Source: Bacillota bacterium
GTDB taxonomy: Bacteria; Bacillota; Clostridia; Lachnospirales; Cellulosilyticaceae
DNA length: 64,000 bases
Assembly: GCA_023393125.1 (NCBI GenBank)
Contig: JAEWMQ010000009.1
Location: 5,101 to 69,100, forward strand
Direction of reading: 5' to 3'
In this document: positions 52,137 to 62,264 of the stretch, piece by piece
Layout of the letters: the number at the start of each line of letters is the position of its first letter
How positions within the stretch are numbered: the stretch's first letter is position 1
The notes under the pieces: model-generated
Databases searched by the model: none
The model's input: only the letters and a program-made list of their open reading frames with translations
Told to the model about the DNA's origin: nothing
Translations under genes and position numbers: made by a program

Positions 52137-52475
52137 TTATACATGCACTTTATGTTGTTTTAATAAATTTATCAGCGAAGTAGAAATATCTTGATACGAT
52201 GCACCATTAGATGCCGATCTTGCAATAACTACAAAATCCCAACCTTCTTTTTCAATAAACTCTTCATTTAATCTATAACTTTCTCTAATGAGCCTGGTTA
52301 CGCGACTACGTACTACACTGTTTCCCACTTTTTTGCTCACAGAAATACCTAAGCGATTCTCAGGCAAGTTATTTTTATATTTATATACTACCAAATATTT
52401 ATTAGCTAAAGATCTTCCTTTTCTATATACAGTTCTAAATTCGTGGTTTTTCTTTAGTGACTGCGCATATTTCAT
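52137..52475 (-). CDS. rnpA: Ribonuclease P protein component
   Basis: The protein subunit of RNase P, which trims tRNA 5' ends. The 112-residue protein has the family patterns NHEFRTVYRKGRSLANKY and LGISVSKKVGNSVVRSRVTRLIRESYR (the RNR-like basic helix) and a normal length. AGGAG lies 8 nt before the ATG. Confidence 0.96.
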   Translation of the reverse strand: MKYAQSLKKNHEFRTVYRKGRSLANKYLVVYKYKNNLPENRLGISVSKKVGNSVVRSRVTRLIRESYRLNEEFIEKEGWDFVVIARSASNGASYQDISTSLINLLKQHKVHV

Positions 52476-52499
52476 ACCTAGTACTCCTAAATTTTATAG

Positions 52500-52530
52500 C
52501 AAAACAAGGCCACATAAGCGGCCTTGTTTT
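52500..52530 (-). terminator. Hairpin between rpmH and rnpA (attenuator or processing site)
   Basis: AAAACAAGGCC pairs with GGCCTTGTTTT (52501-52511 with 52520-52530). It overlaps the rpmH stop codon and is followed on the minus strand by TTTTGCTAT, a short T-run, 25 nt ahead of rnpA. It could limit rnpA expression relative to the far more abundant L34. Confidence 0.6.
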
Positions 52531-52663
52531 ATGCTGTTAGTTTTTTTCTACCTTTTGCTCTTCTTCTAGCGAGTACCGCTCTACCATTTTTAGTTCTCAT
52601 TCTTTTACGAAAACCATGTTCTTTACTTCTTTGACGTTTCTTTGGTTGATAAGTCATTTTCAT
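52529..52663 (-). CDS. rpmH: 50S ribosomal protein L34
   Basis: A 44-residue basic protein with the L34 core TYQPKKRQRSKEHGFRKRM and ARRRAKGRKKL. GGAGG 8 nt before the ATG at 52663 decides the start; a longer frame upstream is not credible. It is the first gene of the leftward origin-flanking cluster. Confidence 0.97.
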   Translation of the reverse strand: MKMTYQPKKRQRSKEHGFRKRMRTKNGRAVLARRRAKGRKKLTA

Positions 52664-52735
52664 TGCGAGCACCTCCTTTATTGGATAAGTTACCACACAA
52701 TATGCACATAAAATTGATAAATAGGCACTGCACAT

Positions 52736-53222
52736 GTCCTATCTATCTTCACACCAATAATAAAAAATATTTACATTAAACTTATTAAATGTAAACAAGC
52801 ACTATGGATAGTATAGAAGATTTATAATTTGTAGTCAAGCCTTACTTCATATATTATCAGAATAAATAAATGGTAATTTAAATTTTCCTTTCCTTATATA
52901 TGCTATTTTATCTTTTACATATTTTTTTGTGTTTTACATGACAATATCTGAGATATCTTTCATTACTACTCCCTTTTTAACCTTACCTACTTTTTTAAAA
53001 GTTATTCCTCTCTTAATAGTACTTTTTTATACTTTTATCTATTCAGCAATTGATTCCCTCTATAAATAATACTTATTTTAGTTAAATTTTATCACCTTAT
53101 CTACTCTAACATATTTTATACTGCTCTATTTTAAAATTTAATTCTTTTGTATTCTTACACTTTTTAGTATATTATTTTTCTTTTTGCTATTGAAATATTT
53201 GTTTCTATCTTTATTACACAAA
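52736..53222. other. AT-rich intergenic region left of oriC
   Basis: No gene seen. It should carry the rpmH promoter and possibly an easily melted AT-rich part of the origin. Confidence 0.4.
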
Positions 53223-53548
53223 ATATCCACATGTTTTTTGACACCTTAGCTTGTGGATATTTTTCCTGTAAGGTTGATTTTCCACAAGTAATTTGATATT
53301 ATAAAATTACTTGTAGATAAGTTGTTAATTTCATTAAGTTATTCACATTCTGTTGATAAAGTTGTGTATAACTTATATTTTTTCCTTTTTTTTTGCATTT
53401 TTTAATGTTTTAAGGGCTTTTTCTATCTTAATAACTTTATCCACATATTGTTTAACACATCTATTTTACCCATTAAATTTTAAATTTTTATCATATATGT
53501 TGATTACTTTATGCACATGTTGACTATACTTTAATAACTTGTGCATAA
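53223..53548. other. oriC, DnaA-box cluster upstream of dnaA
   Basis: DnaA boxes (TTATCCACA, at most one mismatch) at 53223-53231, 53252-53260, 53278-53286, 53312-53320, 53339-53347, 53351-53359, 53363-53371, 53437-53445 (perfect), 53509-53517 and 53540-53548, in both orientations, in extremely AT-rich DNA. Confidence 0.88.
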
Positions 53549-53572
53549 ATAAATAAAATAGGAGGATTAAGT

Positions 53573-54913
53573 ATGTCGCCGCTGTATCAAAAGCAATGGG
53601 AAGCTATCCTTAGCATTATAGAACTTGAGACTTCAAGTGTTAGCTTCAACACTTGGTTTAAGGAAACTGAGCTCTTATCTATAGAAGAAAATACTCTCAT
53701 TATTAGCGTTAAAAACGAATTTACAAAAGAAATTCTTAATACACGCTACTTAGAGCTTATTCGTAATAGTGCTCTTCAAATTCTTAATAAGGATTACAAG
53801 ATAAAATTCGTGCTTCCAAATGAACAAACTACTACTGACCAAAAAGCTGCTAAAAGAAACCTTGAAATTCAGGACCCACTAAATAATCCTAGTAACTTAA
53901 ACCCTAGATACGTTTTTGATAGTTTCGTAGTAGGTAATAGTAACCGTATGGCTCATGCTGCAGCTTTAGCTGTTTCAGAAGCACCTGCTAGAGCTTATAA
54001 TCCGCTCTTTTTATATGGTGGTGTAGGTCTTGGTAAGACCCATCTTATGCATTCGATTGCTCACTATATTTTGGATCAAAACCCTAGCGCTAAAATTATC
54101 TATGCTTCTTCTGAAAAATTTACGAATGAGCTTATTAATTCGATTCGTGATGACAAAAACGAAAGCTTTCGTAATAAATATAGAAATATTGATGTGCTCT
54201 TAATAGATGATATTCAATTCATTACTGGTAAAGAACGTACTCAAGAAGAGTTCTTCCATACTTTTAATGCTCTTTATGAGGCTAATAAGCAAATTATTAT
54301 TTCTAGTGATCGTCCTCCTAAAGAAATTGCAACTTTAGAAGAACGTCTACGCTCTAGATTTGAATGGGGCCTTATTGCTGATATCCAGAGCCCTGATTTA
54401 GAAACTAGAATCGCTATTTTAAGGAAAAAAGCTGAAATAGAAAGTTTATCAGTACCTGAAGATGTTCTTTTATTCATTGCCAAAACTGTTATATCCAATA
54501 TTCGTGAGCTTGAAGGTGCTTTAAATCGTATTTTAGCCTTTTCTTCCCTCACTAATAAACCTATTACAGTTGAACTTGCTAATGAAGCTCTTAAAGATAT
54601 TATTTCTAAGGACAGGCCTAAAATTATTACAGCTGAATATATTCAAGAAACAGTTGCAACTTATTTTCACCTTAAACCTGAAGAACTTAGGTCTTCTAAA
54701 AGAACTCGTAATATAGCCTACCCAAGGCAAATTGCAATGTATCTTTGCCGAAAACTTACAGATCTTTCTCTCCCTAAAATTGGTGAAAAATTTGGTGGCC
54801 GTGATCATACCACTATTATTCATGGCTTTGAAAAAATCTCTAGGGAACTTCAAACTGATATTGAGCTTACTCAAATGCTCAATGAACTTGAATCTAAAAT
54901 TATAGCTAAATAA
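53573..54913 (+). CDS. dnaA: Chromosomal replication initiator protein DnaA
   Basis: An AAA+ ATPase that binds DnaA boxes and melts oriC. The 446-residue protein has domain I (1-85), a short linker, the AAA+ core (Walker A GGVGLGKTH at about 149-157, Walker B LLIDDIQF), and the DNA-binding domain IV with GGRDHTTIIHG near the C-terminus. AGGAGG lies 7 nt before the ATG. Confidence 0.98.
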   Translation: MSPLYQKQWEAILSIIELETSSVSFNTWFKETELLSIEENTLIISVKNEFTKEILNTRYLELIRNSALQILNKDYKIKFVLPNEQTTTDQKAAKRNLEIQDPLNNPSNLNPRYVFDSFVVGNSNRMAHAAALAVSEAPARAYNPLFLYGGVGLGKTHLMHSIAHYILDQNPSAKIIYASSEKFTNELINSIRDDKNESFRNKYRNIDVLLIDDIQFITGKERTQEEFFHTFNALYEANKQIIISSDRPPKEIATLEERLRSRFEWGLIADIQSPDLETRIAILRKKAEIESLSVPEDVLLFIAKTVISNIRELEGALNRILAFSSLTNKPITVELANEALKDIISKDRPKIITAEYIQETVATYFHLKPEELRSSKRTRNIAYPRQIAMYLCRKLTDLSLPKIGEKFGGRDHTTIIHGFEKISRELQTDIELTQMLNELESKIIAK

Positions 54914-54950
54914 CTCTGTGTATATTCATGTGAAATAAACGTGAATGATT

Positions 54951-55162
54951 TGTGGATTATTTTTGTAGTTTTTTTTTGCTGTTAACAATGTGGATAAGCC
55001 TCAAGTAAAACTTCAACTCATCCACATGTGTATAAACATCATTTTTTATAACGCTATTAATGGCTTAAGGGGGTTATCCACAGTACCCACACCCCCTACT
55101 ACTATTATTGCTAAATTAACTTTAATAATTGTATTGGTTTTACACGAAAGGAGATATCCACA
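54951..55162. other. oriC, DnaA-box cluster between dnaA and dnaN
   Basis: Boxes at 54951-54959 (one mismatch), 54989-54997 (perfect complement), 55018-55026 (one mismatch), 55074-55082 (perfect) and 55154-55162 (one mismatch, touching the dnaN start codon). With the upstream cluster this gives a bipartite origin around dnaA. Confidence 0.85.
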
Positions 55163-56268
55163 TGCATATCTATTGCAGACAAGATCTTTTGCTTAATAGC
55201 ATTAACACTGTGCTTAAAGCATGTTCAACAAAAACAACAATGCCTATTCTAGAATGTATCCTTTTAAAGGCTTCTAATAATAAACTTACTTTAGTTGGTA
55301 ATAACCTTGAGCTTGGGATTGAAAGTACTATTGATGCTGATGTAATTAATGAAGGATATATTGCTCTAGAATCTAAGATTTTTTCAGAGATTATAAGAAG
55401 AATGCCAGGAGAAGTTGTTGAAATATCAGCAGATGACAACTTTATGACTAGCATTGTTAGCGAGAAATCTAAATTCCAAATTGCTGGCCAATCAGGTAGA
55501 GACTTCCCAGCGCTTCCAAATGTGGAAAAAACAAATGTTTGTACAGTTAATCAATTGGCTCTTAAAGAAATGATAAGACAAACTATTTTCTCAGTAGCCC
55601 AAGATGAAACTAGACCTATTCTTACAGGTGAAATGTTACAAATTAAAAATAATAACCTAAATATGGTTTCTGTGGATGGTTATCGTATTTCATATAGACA
55701 ACTTCAACTCTCAAATGAGAATGGAGAAATAGAAGTTGTCATTCCTGGACGGACATTATCTGAAATTAATAAGATTTTAGCTTCTGAAGAAAATGAAGAA
55801 GTTACAGTTTATTTTGGTGATAAACATGTACTCTTTGACTTAGGTGATAGTAAAGTTGTTTCACGCTTACTTGAAGGTGAATTTCTGAAGTATGAACAAG
55901 TATTTTCATCAGATTATGAAACAAGAATCATGGTAGATCGTAAAAACTTTTTAATGAGTATTGAACGTGCAGCATTAATTTCTAGAGAAGGTAAGAAAAA
56001 TCCAATTCGTGTAGAAATTAATGGAGAAAAGATGATTATTACTTCTAATGCTGAGCTTGGTACAGCTAGGGAAGAGCTTGATGTAATACTTGAAGGTAAA
56101 GAGATCACAATTGCTTTCAATCCTAAGTATTTAATTGATGCCCTTAAAGCAATTGATGATGATAAAGTATGTATTCACTTTATATCATCTCTTACTCCTT
56201 GTATTATTCAACCTGAAGAAGGGGAACACTATAAATATTTAATTTTACCAATCCGTGTAAATGCATAA
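55162..56268 (+). CDS. dnaN: DNA polymerase III beta sliding clamp
   Basis: It tethers polymerase to DNA. The 368-residue protein shows the three-domain clamp fold with MPILECILLKA, DGYRISYRQL and the C-terminal segment ending in LILPIRVNA. The ATG at 55162 has AAAGGAG 8 nt upstream, preferred to a frame 11 codons longer. The last DnaA box overlaps this start region. Confidence 0.97.
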   Translation: MHIYCRQDLLLNSINTVLKACSTKTTMPILECILLKASNNKLTLVGNNLELGIESTIDADVINEGYIALESKIFSEIIRRMPGEVVEISADDNFMTSIVSEKSKFQIAGQSGRDFPALPNVEKTNVCTVNQLALKEMIRQTIFSVAQDETRPILTGEMLQIKNNNLNMVSVDGYRISYRQLQLSNENGEIEVVIPGRTLSEINKILASEENEEVTVYFGDKHVLFDLGDSKVVSRLLEGEFLKYEQVFSSDYETRIMVDRKNFLMSIERAALISREGKKNPIRVEINGEKMIITSNAELGTAREELDVILEGKEITIAFNPKYLIDALKAIDDDKVCIHFISSLTPCIIQPEEGEHYKYLILPIRVNA

Positions 56269-56280
56269 TTATATGAACCA

Positions 56281-56322
56281 CAATCGCTCTACAATTCATC
56301 TAAGAATATTAGGGCGATTTAT
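56281..56322 (+). terminator. Possible weak terminator after dnaN
   Basis: AATCGCTCTA (56282-56291) pairs with TAGGGCGATT (56310-56319) with one wobble over an 18-nt loop, followed by TATTCATT; readthrough to yaaA is likely. Confidence 0.4.
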
Positions 56323-56373
56323 TCATTGGTATTTTGTATACAATATACTTTTAGAAACGAAGGAGAATAAAAA

Positions 56374-56580
56374 ATGAAAGAGATTAAGATTGATACTGAG
56401 TTTATAAAATTAGATCAACTGATGAAATACGCTTCTATGGTTCAAACTGGAGGAGAAGCTAAAATGCTTATTGCAGGAGAATTAGTTTTAGTAAATGGAG
56501 AAATCTGTACACAAAGAGGTAAAAAAATTAGACCTGGTGATGAAGTCTTATTTGATGGAGAAACCTATAAGGTTAAATAA
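56374..56580 (+). CDS. yaaA: S4-domain RNA-binding protein YaaA
   Basis: A 68-residue protein that is almost entirely an S4 domain (IKLDQLMKYASMVQTGGEAKMLIAGELVLVNGE, then RGKKIRPGDEV). Its place between dnaN and recF is conserved in Firmicutes; it is thought to act in ribosome or RNA metabolism. GAAGGAG precedes the ATG and recF follows after 14 nt. Confidence 0.95.
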   Translation: MKEIKIDTEFIKLDQLMKYASMVQTGGEAKMLIAGELVLVNGEICTQRGKKIRPGDEVLFDGETYKVK

Positions 56581-56594
56581 CAAGGGAGAGCTTT

Positions 56595-57677
56595 ATGTAT
56601 ATTAAAGAGCTAGCTTTAACAAACTTCAGAAATTATGAAGAGCTAAACATTTCCCTAGATAGAGGTATTAATATTTTTAAAGGTGATAATGCTCAAGGAA
56701 AAACCAATATTCTTGAGTCTATTTACCTTTGTGCAACTGCTAGATCACACAGGACCCATAAAGAAAAAGAAATTATCAAATGGAACGAAGAAAGTGCACA
56801 TGTAAAGCTTGCTGTTCAGAAAAATTATGTACAAGATATTATAGATTTTCATTTAACCCCTAAAGCTAAGTCAGCTATGATTAATAGAATGCCTATTGGT
56901 AGATTAGGTGAATTGTTTGGATGTCTTAATATTGTTATGTTTTCACCAGAGGACTTACAGCTTATTAAAAATAGTCCTAAAGAACGTAGGCGTTTTATAG
57001 ATATTGAATTATGTCAAATTGATAAATTGTATTACTACTCTCTTCGCCAATACCATAAAGTACTTAAACAACGTAACTTAGCATTAAAGCAGTACTTTAA
57101 TAATAAAGATACATCCATGTTAGATGTGTGGGATATGCAACTTGAAGAATATGCTTCTGCTGTTATTAAAAAAAGGCATGAATTCATTGAAGAAATTAAT
57201 CAAATAGCTTCTAAGATTCATGATGATATATCAGGACATAAGGAAAAGCTTCAAGTTATTTATGAGCCTAATGTACAGGTAGAGGAATTCGAGAAAAAAA
57301 TGTTAAAGTATAGAGAAAAGGATATTCTTTATCAAACAACATCTATAGGTCCACATAGAGATGACCTAACTTTTTTAATTAATGATATGGATGTAAAAAC
57401 ATATGGCTCTCAAGGGCAACAACGAAGTGTGGTACTTTCTATGAAACTAGCAGAATTAAATATTATGAAAAAATATATAGGGGAGGAACCTATTCTCTTA
57501 CTTGATGATGTTCTTTCTGAATTAGATCATAATAGACAGGGTGACTTGTTTAAATACACGCAAAATATTCAAACTTTAATAACTTGCACAGGAATTGAAC
57601 AAAGTGTATGGAATACACAAAAAATTGGAAAACTATATAATGTAAAAGCTGGAAGTATAGAAAATATTGGCATATAA
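56595..57677 (+). CDS. recF: DNA replication and repair protein RecF
   Basis: An SMC-like ATPase that helps load RecA at gaps. The 360-residue protein has Walker A GDNAQGKTN (about 32-40), the signature YGSQGQQRSVVLSMKLAE and Walker B LLLDDVLSELD (about 301-311). AAGGGAG lies 7 nt before the ATG. Confidence 0.97.
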   Translation: MYIKELALTNFRNYEELNISLDRGINIFKGDNAQGKTNILESIYLCATARSHRTHKEKEIIKWNEESAHVKLAVQKNYVQDIIDFHLTPKAKSAMINRMPIGRLGELFGCLNIVMFSPEDLQLIKNSPKERRRFIDIELCQIDKLYYYSLRQYHKVLKQRNLALKQYFNNKDTSMLDVWDMQLEEYASAVIKKRHEFIEEINQIASKIHDDISGHKEKLQVIYEPNVQVEEFEKKMLKYREKDILYQTTSIGPHRDDLTFLINDMDVKTYGSQGQQRSVVLSMKLAELNIMKKYIGEEPILLLDDVLSELDHNRQGDLFKYTQNIQTLITCTGIEQSVWNTQKIGKLYNVKAGSIENIGI

Positions 57678-57711
57678 GTAGCATGATAAATGTTTAAAAT
57701 AGTTAGTAAAT

Positions 57712-57740
57712 TTGCCTTTATTAATACTTTGGTATATAAT
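57712..57740 (+). promoter_or_regulatory. Promoter of gyrB-gyrA
   Basis: TTGCCT (57712-57717) and TATAAT (57735-57740) with a 17-bp spacer, 55 bp before gyrB. Confidence 0.6.
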
Positions 57741-57794
57741 AAAACTTAGATAAGTATGCTTATGAGTAAATATTAAAGGAGTGAGATCTTAGTT

Positions 57795-59699
57795 ATGGCA
57801 GCAACGTACGATGAAAATCAAATACAAATATTAGAGGGGCTGCAGGCGGTACGAAAAAGGCCTGGTATGTATATAGGTAGTACCTCCGCAAAAGGTCTTC
57901 ACCATCTTGTATATGAAATAGTAGACAATGCGGTTGATGAGGCATTAGCTGGGTATTGTAGCCTTATTAAAGTTACAATACATGCAGATAATACAATCTC
58001 TGTTCTAGATAATGGACGAGGTATTCCTGTGGGTATTCACCCACAAAAAGGTATCTCAACAGTAGAAGTCGTATTTACCATTTTACACGCAGGTGGAAAA
58101 TTTGGTGGTGGAGGTTACAAAGTATCTGGAGGTTTACATGGTGTAGGTGCATCAGTAGTAAATGCCCTTTCTGAATGGCTTACAGTAGAAGTATACACAG
58201 ATGGAAAAATACACCAAGAAAAGTTTTCAAGAGGTGATGTAACCCAACCGTTAACTGTAATTGGTGATACTGATAAAGTTGGAACTTATGTATGTTTTAA
58301 ACCAGATGCCGAGATCTTTGAAGAGGTTATCTTTGACTATAAAATATTAGAGCAACGTTTAAAAGAAACAGCATTTTTAACTAAAGCTCTTAAGATTGAA
58401 CTAGTAGATGAGAGAGAAGGTCAAGAGCAAAATAAGACTTTCCACTATGAAGGTGGTATTAAGGAGTTTGTACAACATCTTAATAAACATAAAACACCTA
58501 TCTATGATGAAATCTTTTATTGTGAAGGAGAAAAGGACGGGATAGCAGTAGAAGTAGCATTCCAACACAATGATAGTTACGTTGAAAACCTTTTTAGCTT
58601 TGTTAATAATATAAATACACCAGAAGGTGGAACTCACCTTTCAGGGTTTAGAACGGCAATTACAAAGAATCTAAATGATTATGCAAGAAAAATGGGGCTT
58701 TTAAAGGATTCAGATAAAAACTTAACAGGGGACGATATTCGTGAGGGTATGACTGCTGTTATTAGTATTAAAATCGGAGATCCTCAATTTGAAGGACAAA
58801 CTAAAACAAAACTTGGATCTAGTGAAGCAGCTGGAGCAGTTCAATCTGTATTTGGAGACCAATTAACTTATTTCCTTGAACAAAATCCAAATGTAGGAAA
58901 GGTTATTATCCAAAAAGGTGTAATGGCAGCAAGAGCTAGAGATGCAGCGCGTAAGGCTAGAGAGCTTACACGTAGAAAGAGCGCTTTAGAGGGAAATGCC
59001 CTTCCAGGTAAACTTGCAGATTGTTCAGAAAAAGATGCATCAAAATGTGAAATATATATTGTCGAAGGGGATTCAGCGGGTGGTTCTGCAAAGAGCGCAC
59101 GTTCTCCTAAAACACAAGCCATTTTGCCACTTAGAGGTAAGATTCTAAACGTAGAAAAAGTTAGAATCGATAAGATGCTAGAAAATCAGGAAATCCGTAA
59201 TATGATTACTGCATTTGGTGCTGGAATTAGTGATGACTTTGATATAAGCAAATTAAGATATGGAAAGATCATTCTTATGACTGATGCCGACGTAGATGGT
59301 GCCCATATTAGGACCCTTCTACTAACATTCTTATACAGATACTTTAGAGAACTAATCGAGCAAGATCATGTTTATATTGCTCAACCACCTCTTTATTTAG
59401 TTGAAAAGAATAAGAAAAAGCATTATGTATTTAATGATAAAGAACTAGAAAAGTTATTAGAGGAAATTGGTAGAACTGGTATTACGCGTATGCAACGTTA
59501 CAAAGGTCTAGGAGAGATGAATGCAGAGCAGCTATGGGATACAACAATGGATCCAGCAACAAGGGTACTTGTGAAAGTAACTATTGATGATGCAGCAGCA
59601 GCAGATGAAATCTTTACTAAACTTATGGGTGATGATGTTGAACCAAGACGTCAGTTTATCAATGAGCATGCCCATAAAGTAACTTATCTAGATATTTAA
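57795..59699 (+). CDS. gyrB: DNA gyrase subunit B
   Basis: The ATPase subunit of gyrase. The 634-residue protein has the GHKL site (VDNAVDEALAGY, DNGRGIPV, GLHGVGASVVNALS), the transducer domain and the TOPRIM part (EGDSAGGSAKSARSP, DADVDGAHIRTLLLTF). The ribosome binding site AAAGGAG is unusually far (13 nt) from the ATG; no nearer in-frame start is seen. gyrA follows after 18 nt. Confidence 0.98.
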   Translation: MAATYDENQIQILEGLQAVRKRPGMYIGSTSAKGLHHLVYEIVDNAVDEALAGYCSLIKVTIHADNTISVLDNGRGIPVGIHPQKGISTVEVVFTILHAGGKFGGGGYKVSGGLHGVGASVVNALSEWLTVEVYTDGKIHQEKFSRGDVTQPLTVIGDTDKVGTYVCFKPDAEIFEEVIFDYKILEQRLKETAFLTKALKIELVDEREGQEQNKTFHYEGGIKEFVQHLNKHKTPIYDEIFYCEGEKDGIAVEVAFQHNDSYVENLFSFVNNINTPEGGTHLSGFRTAITKNLNDYARKMGLLKDSDKNLTGDDIREGMTAVISIKIGDPQFEGQTKTKLGSSEAAGAVQSVFGDQLTYFLEQNPNVGKVIIQKGVMAARARDAARKARELTRRKSALEGNALPGKLADCSEKDASKCEIYIVEGDSAGGSAKSARSPKTQAILPLRGKILNVEKVRIDKMLENQEIRNMITAFGAGISDDFDISKLRYGKIILMTDADVDGAHIRTLLLTFLYRYFRELIEQDHVYIAQPPLYLVEKNKKKHYVFNDKELEKLLEEIGRTGITRMQRYKGLGEMNAEQLWDTTMDPATRVLVKVTIDDAAAADEIFTKLMGDDVEPRRQFINEHAHKVTYLDI

Positions 59700-59717
59700 G
59701 GGCAAGGAGAATAATAA

Positions 59718-62252
59718 ATGGATACAAATGATGTAACTTATGACAGAATTATTCATAGAGATATTAACGATGAGATGCAAAACTGTTATATTGATTACGC
59801 TATGAGTGTAATCGTATCTCGTGCCCTTCCAGATGTACGAGATGGATTAAAACCAGTTCATCGTCGTATTTTATATGCTATGAGTGAGCTAGGGTTAGGT
59901 TCAGATAAACAATACAGAAAATCAGCACGTATTGTCGGGGATACCATGGGTAAATATCACCCTCACGGTGACTCTTCAATTTATGGTGCAATGGTACGTA
60001 TGGCACAAGAATTCTCTACAAGATATCCTCTTGTAGATGGACAAGGTAACTTTGGTTCTATTGATGGTGATGGTGCAGCTGCTATGCGTTATACTGAAGC
60101 ACGTATGAGTAAAATGACAGCTCTAATGCTAGCTGATATTGATAAAGATACAGTTGAATTTAGACCAAACTTTGATGAATCATCGAAGGAACCTTGTGTT
60201 TTACCAGCAAGATTTCCTAACCTATTAGTTAATGGCTCATCAGGTATTGCTGTTGGTATGGCAACTAGTATTCCACCTCACAACTTAACTGAAGTTGTAA
60301 ATGGCGTTATTAAAATGATTGATAACTACATGGGTGAAAATGAGGAACAAGAAATTCGTGAAACAGATATCGAAGAGCTTATGGCTATTATTGAAGCACC
60401 AGATTTTCCTACAGGAGCTACAATTTATGGTCGCTATGGTATAGACCAAGCTTATAGAACCGGTAGAGGTAAAGTTAAAGTTAAAGCTAAGGCTGAAATT
60501 GAACCTATGCAAGGTGGAAAGAATCGTATTGTTGTATCTGAAATTCCTTACATGGTTAATAAGTCAACTCTTATTGAAAAGATGGCAGACTTAGTTAAAG
60601 AAAGAAAAATAGATGGTATTACAGATATTCGAGACGAATCAGATAGAAATGGTATTGCTATTGTTATTGAGCTCAGAAGAGATGTGAATCCAACAGTTAT
60701 CTTAAATCAGCTTTATAAATATACTCAATTACAAGATACTTTTAGCATTAATATGCTTGCTTTAGTAGATGATAAACCTAAAGTTCTTAACTTAAAGCAA
60801 ATTCTTGAAGAGTATCTAAAACATCAAAAAGAAGTTGTTACAAGAAGAACACAGTTTGAATTAAATAAAGCAGAGGCTAGAGCTCACATATTAGAAGGAC
60901 TTCGTAAAGCTTTAGATAATATTGACTTAGTAGTTTCTCTTATTCGTGAATCAGCTAATGTTCAAGAAGCTAAAGATAAATTAATGGAGGCTATTGAACT
61001 TACTGAAATTCAAGCTCAAGCAATTGTTGAGATGAGACTTCGTGCTTTAACAGGTCTTGAAAGAGAAAAGATTGATCAAGAATATGCAGAACTTATTGAA
61101 AAAATTGAATACCTAAAATCAATTTTAGCTAGTGAGTATAAATTATTAAGTGTCATTAAAGATGAAATTACAGAAGTAAAACAAAAATATGGTGATGGAC
61201 GTAGAACAGATATTACAATTGATGAAGATGAATACGATATTGAAGATCTTATTGATGAAGAGAATATCGTTGTAACCATTACTCAATTAGGTTATATCAA
61301 ACGTATTCCATTAGATACCTATAAAAACCAAAATAGGGGTGGTAAAGGAATCATTGGTGTTAATACTATCGAAGAAGACTTTATCAAACAGCTTTTCGTA
61401 ACCACTAACTTTAATTACATTATGTTCTTTACTAATAAAGGTAAGGCATATCGTATTAAAGGCTACAGAATTCCAGAAGCAGGAAGAACTGCTAGAGGAA
61501 CAGCTATTGTTAACTTATTAGAGTTAGATAAGGATGAAAAGATTACAGCAGTATTCCCTATTAAAGAATTTGAAGATAATACATTCTTAACCATGGTTAC
61601 TAAGAAAGGGCAAATTAAGAAAACACCTTTAAAAGATTTTAGAAATATTAGAAAAGGTGGACTCATTGCACTTTCGCTTAATGAAGAAGATGAATTAGTT
61701 GATGTACATCAAACAACATCACAAGACTCTATTTTAGTAGCTACTAGAAATGGTCAAGGTATTATGTTTGATGCCACAGATGTAAGACCAATGGGTAGAA
61801 CGGCAAGAGGTGTACGCGCTATTAACCTAGGTGAAGGCGATGAGGTAATAGGTGCAACAGTGCCAAAAGAAGGTGAACAAATTCTTACAACTACGGAAAA
61901 AGGATTAGGTAAGAGAACTCAAATAGAAGCTTTCAGAGCTCAAAAACGTGGTGGTAAGGGGTTAAGAATTAATAAAATTACTGAAAAAACAGGATGTATT
62001 ATTGGTGTTGCTTCAGTAAGTGAAGAAGATGAGTTATTACTTATTACTTCTCAAGGTATTATTATTCGTATTAAGGTTTCACAAATATCTTCTATAGGTC
62101 GTAATGCTCAGGGTGTTAAGCTGATAAATGTTGCTGATGATGTACAGGTTGTATGTATGGAAAAAGTAAATGAAGAATTCATTGATGATAATGTTCAAGA
62201 GGGTTCTGTAGAAGAGATACCTAGTGAAGAAATTATTGATGAAGATGAATAA
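59718..62252 (+). CDS. gyrA: DNA gyrase subunit A
   Basis: The breakage-reunion subunit. The 844-residue protein has the winged helix with the active Tyr in AAMRYTEARM (about 122), the quinolone-region GDSSIYGAMVR with Ser-Ile at the usual resistance positions, and a C-terminal beta-pinwheel with the GyrA box NRGGKGI (about 537). A second QKRGGKG lies near 745. The acidic tail (about 810-844) is rich in Glu/Asp. AAGGAG precedes the ATG. Confidence 0.98.
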   Translation: MDTNDVTYDRIIHRDINDEMQNCYIDYAMSVIVSRALPDVRDGLKPVHRRILYAMSELGLGSDKQYRKSARIVGDTMGKYHPHGDSSIYGAMVRMAQEFSTRYPLVDGQGNFGSIDGDGAAAMRYTEARMSKMTALMLADIDKDTVEFRPNFDESSKEPCVLPARFPNLLVNGSSGIAVGMATSIPPHNLTEVVNGVIKMIDNYMGENEEQEIRETDIEELMAIIEAPDFPTGATIYGRYGIDQAYRTGRGKVKVKAKAEIEPMQGGKNRIVVSEIPYMVNKSTLIEKMADLVKERKIDGITDIRDESDRNGIAIVIELRRDVNPTVILNQLYKYTQLQDTFSINMLALVDDKPKVLNLKQILEEYLKHQKEVVTRRTQFELNKAEARAHILEGLRKALDNIDLVVSLIRESANVQEAKDKLMEAIELTEIQAQAIVEMRLRALTGLEREKIDQEYAELIEKIEYLKSILASEYKLLSVIKDEITEVKQKYGDGRRTDITIDEDEYDIEDLIDEENIVVTITQLGYIKRIPLDTYKNQNRGGKGIIGVNTIEEDFIKQLFVTTNFNYIMFFTNKGKAYRIKGYRIPEAGRTARGTAIVNLLELDKDEKITAVFPIKEFEDNTFLTMVTKKGQIKKTPLKDFRNIRKGGLIALSLNEEDELVDVHQTTSQDSILVATRNGQGIMFDATDVRPMGRTARGVRAINLGEGDEVIGATVPKEGEQILTTTEKGLGKRTQIEAFRAQKRGGKGLRINKITEKTGCIIGVASVSEEDELLLITSQGIIIRIKVSQISSIGRNAQGVKLINVADDVQVVCMEKVNEEFIDDNVQEGSVEEIPSEEIIDEDE

Positions 62253-62264
62253 GTAGAGGAATAA

